Assembly (NCBI GenBank): GCA_022730375.1
Contig: DZDA01000002.1
Span: 1 to 64,000, forward strand
Reading direction: 5' to 3'
Length of the DNA stretch: 64,000 nt
DNA from: Thiomonas intermedia
GTDB taxonomy: Bacteria; Pseudomonadota; Gammaproteobacteria; Burkholderiales; Burkholderiaceae_C
In this document: one piece after another, positions 63,914 through 64,000 of the stretch
How the letters are laid out: every line of letters begins with the position of its first letter
Numbering within the stretch: position 1 is the stretch's first letter
Translations under genes and position numbers: made by a program
Notes under the pieces: generated by a model
The model's database searches: none
Told to the model about the DNA's origin: nothing
The model's input: only the letters and a program-made list of their open reading frames with translations

Positions 63914-64000
63914 ATGCTGTCCATGCTGCCCAAAGCCGTTCTGGTTCTCGCCGACGGCTCGATCTTTCGCGGACTCTCCATCGGCGCGAGTGGGCAAACG
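63914..64000 (+). CDS. carA: Carbamoyl-phosphate synthase small subunit, 5' part (cut by window end)
   Basis: MLSMLPKAVLVLADGSIFRGLSIGASGQT. Confidence 0.85.
   Translation, partial: MLSMLPKAVLVLADGSIFRGLSIGASGQT

Overview
A 64-kb, GC-rich, mostly housekeeping stretch of a betaproteobacterial chromosome. Gene order resembles Burkholderiales; a Thiomonas-like organism is my guess and is unproven. I recognise about 60 protein genes on both strands, including fbp, pepN, prfB (programmed frameshift), dnaJ-dnaK-grpE, nadE, a PII gene, scpB, rluB, ndk, rlmN, ispG, hisS, bamB, der, hfq-hflX-hflK-hflC, hisZ, purA, guaB-guaA, tadA, an ECF sigma/anti-sigma locus, dapC-dapD-(pilU)-dapE, prmB, rho, trxA, an arn-type lipid A-Ara4N operon, aidB, tonB and the start of carA. 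There is also a tRNA-Thr and an SRP RNA gene. I see no CRISPR array, transposase or prophage. The most interesting content is non-coding. (1) An intergenic repeat family has five copies here: a C/G hairpin followed by a second hairpin whose 15-nt apical segment (about TTGGGGCGGCCCNNC) is nearly constant, while its 9-10 bp stem arms differ between loci yet stay self-complementary. (2) A ~160-nt imperfect palindrome with 12-bp perfect terminal inverted repeats fills the bamB-der spacer and looks like a MITE. (3) A structured rho leader appears to start from a promoter overlapping the trxA stop codon. (4) An Rrf2/IscR-like palindrome precedes a DUF6858-like gene. (5) The arn operon has a split arnA and no arnD in the window. 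All calls come from reading the sequence and the supplied ORF translations; no searches were run.
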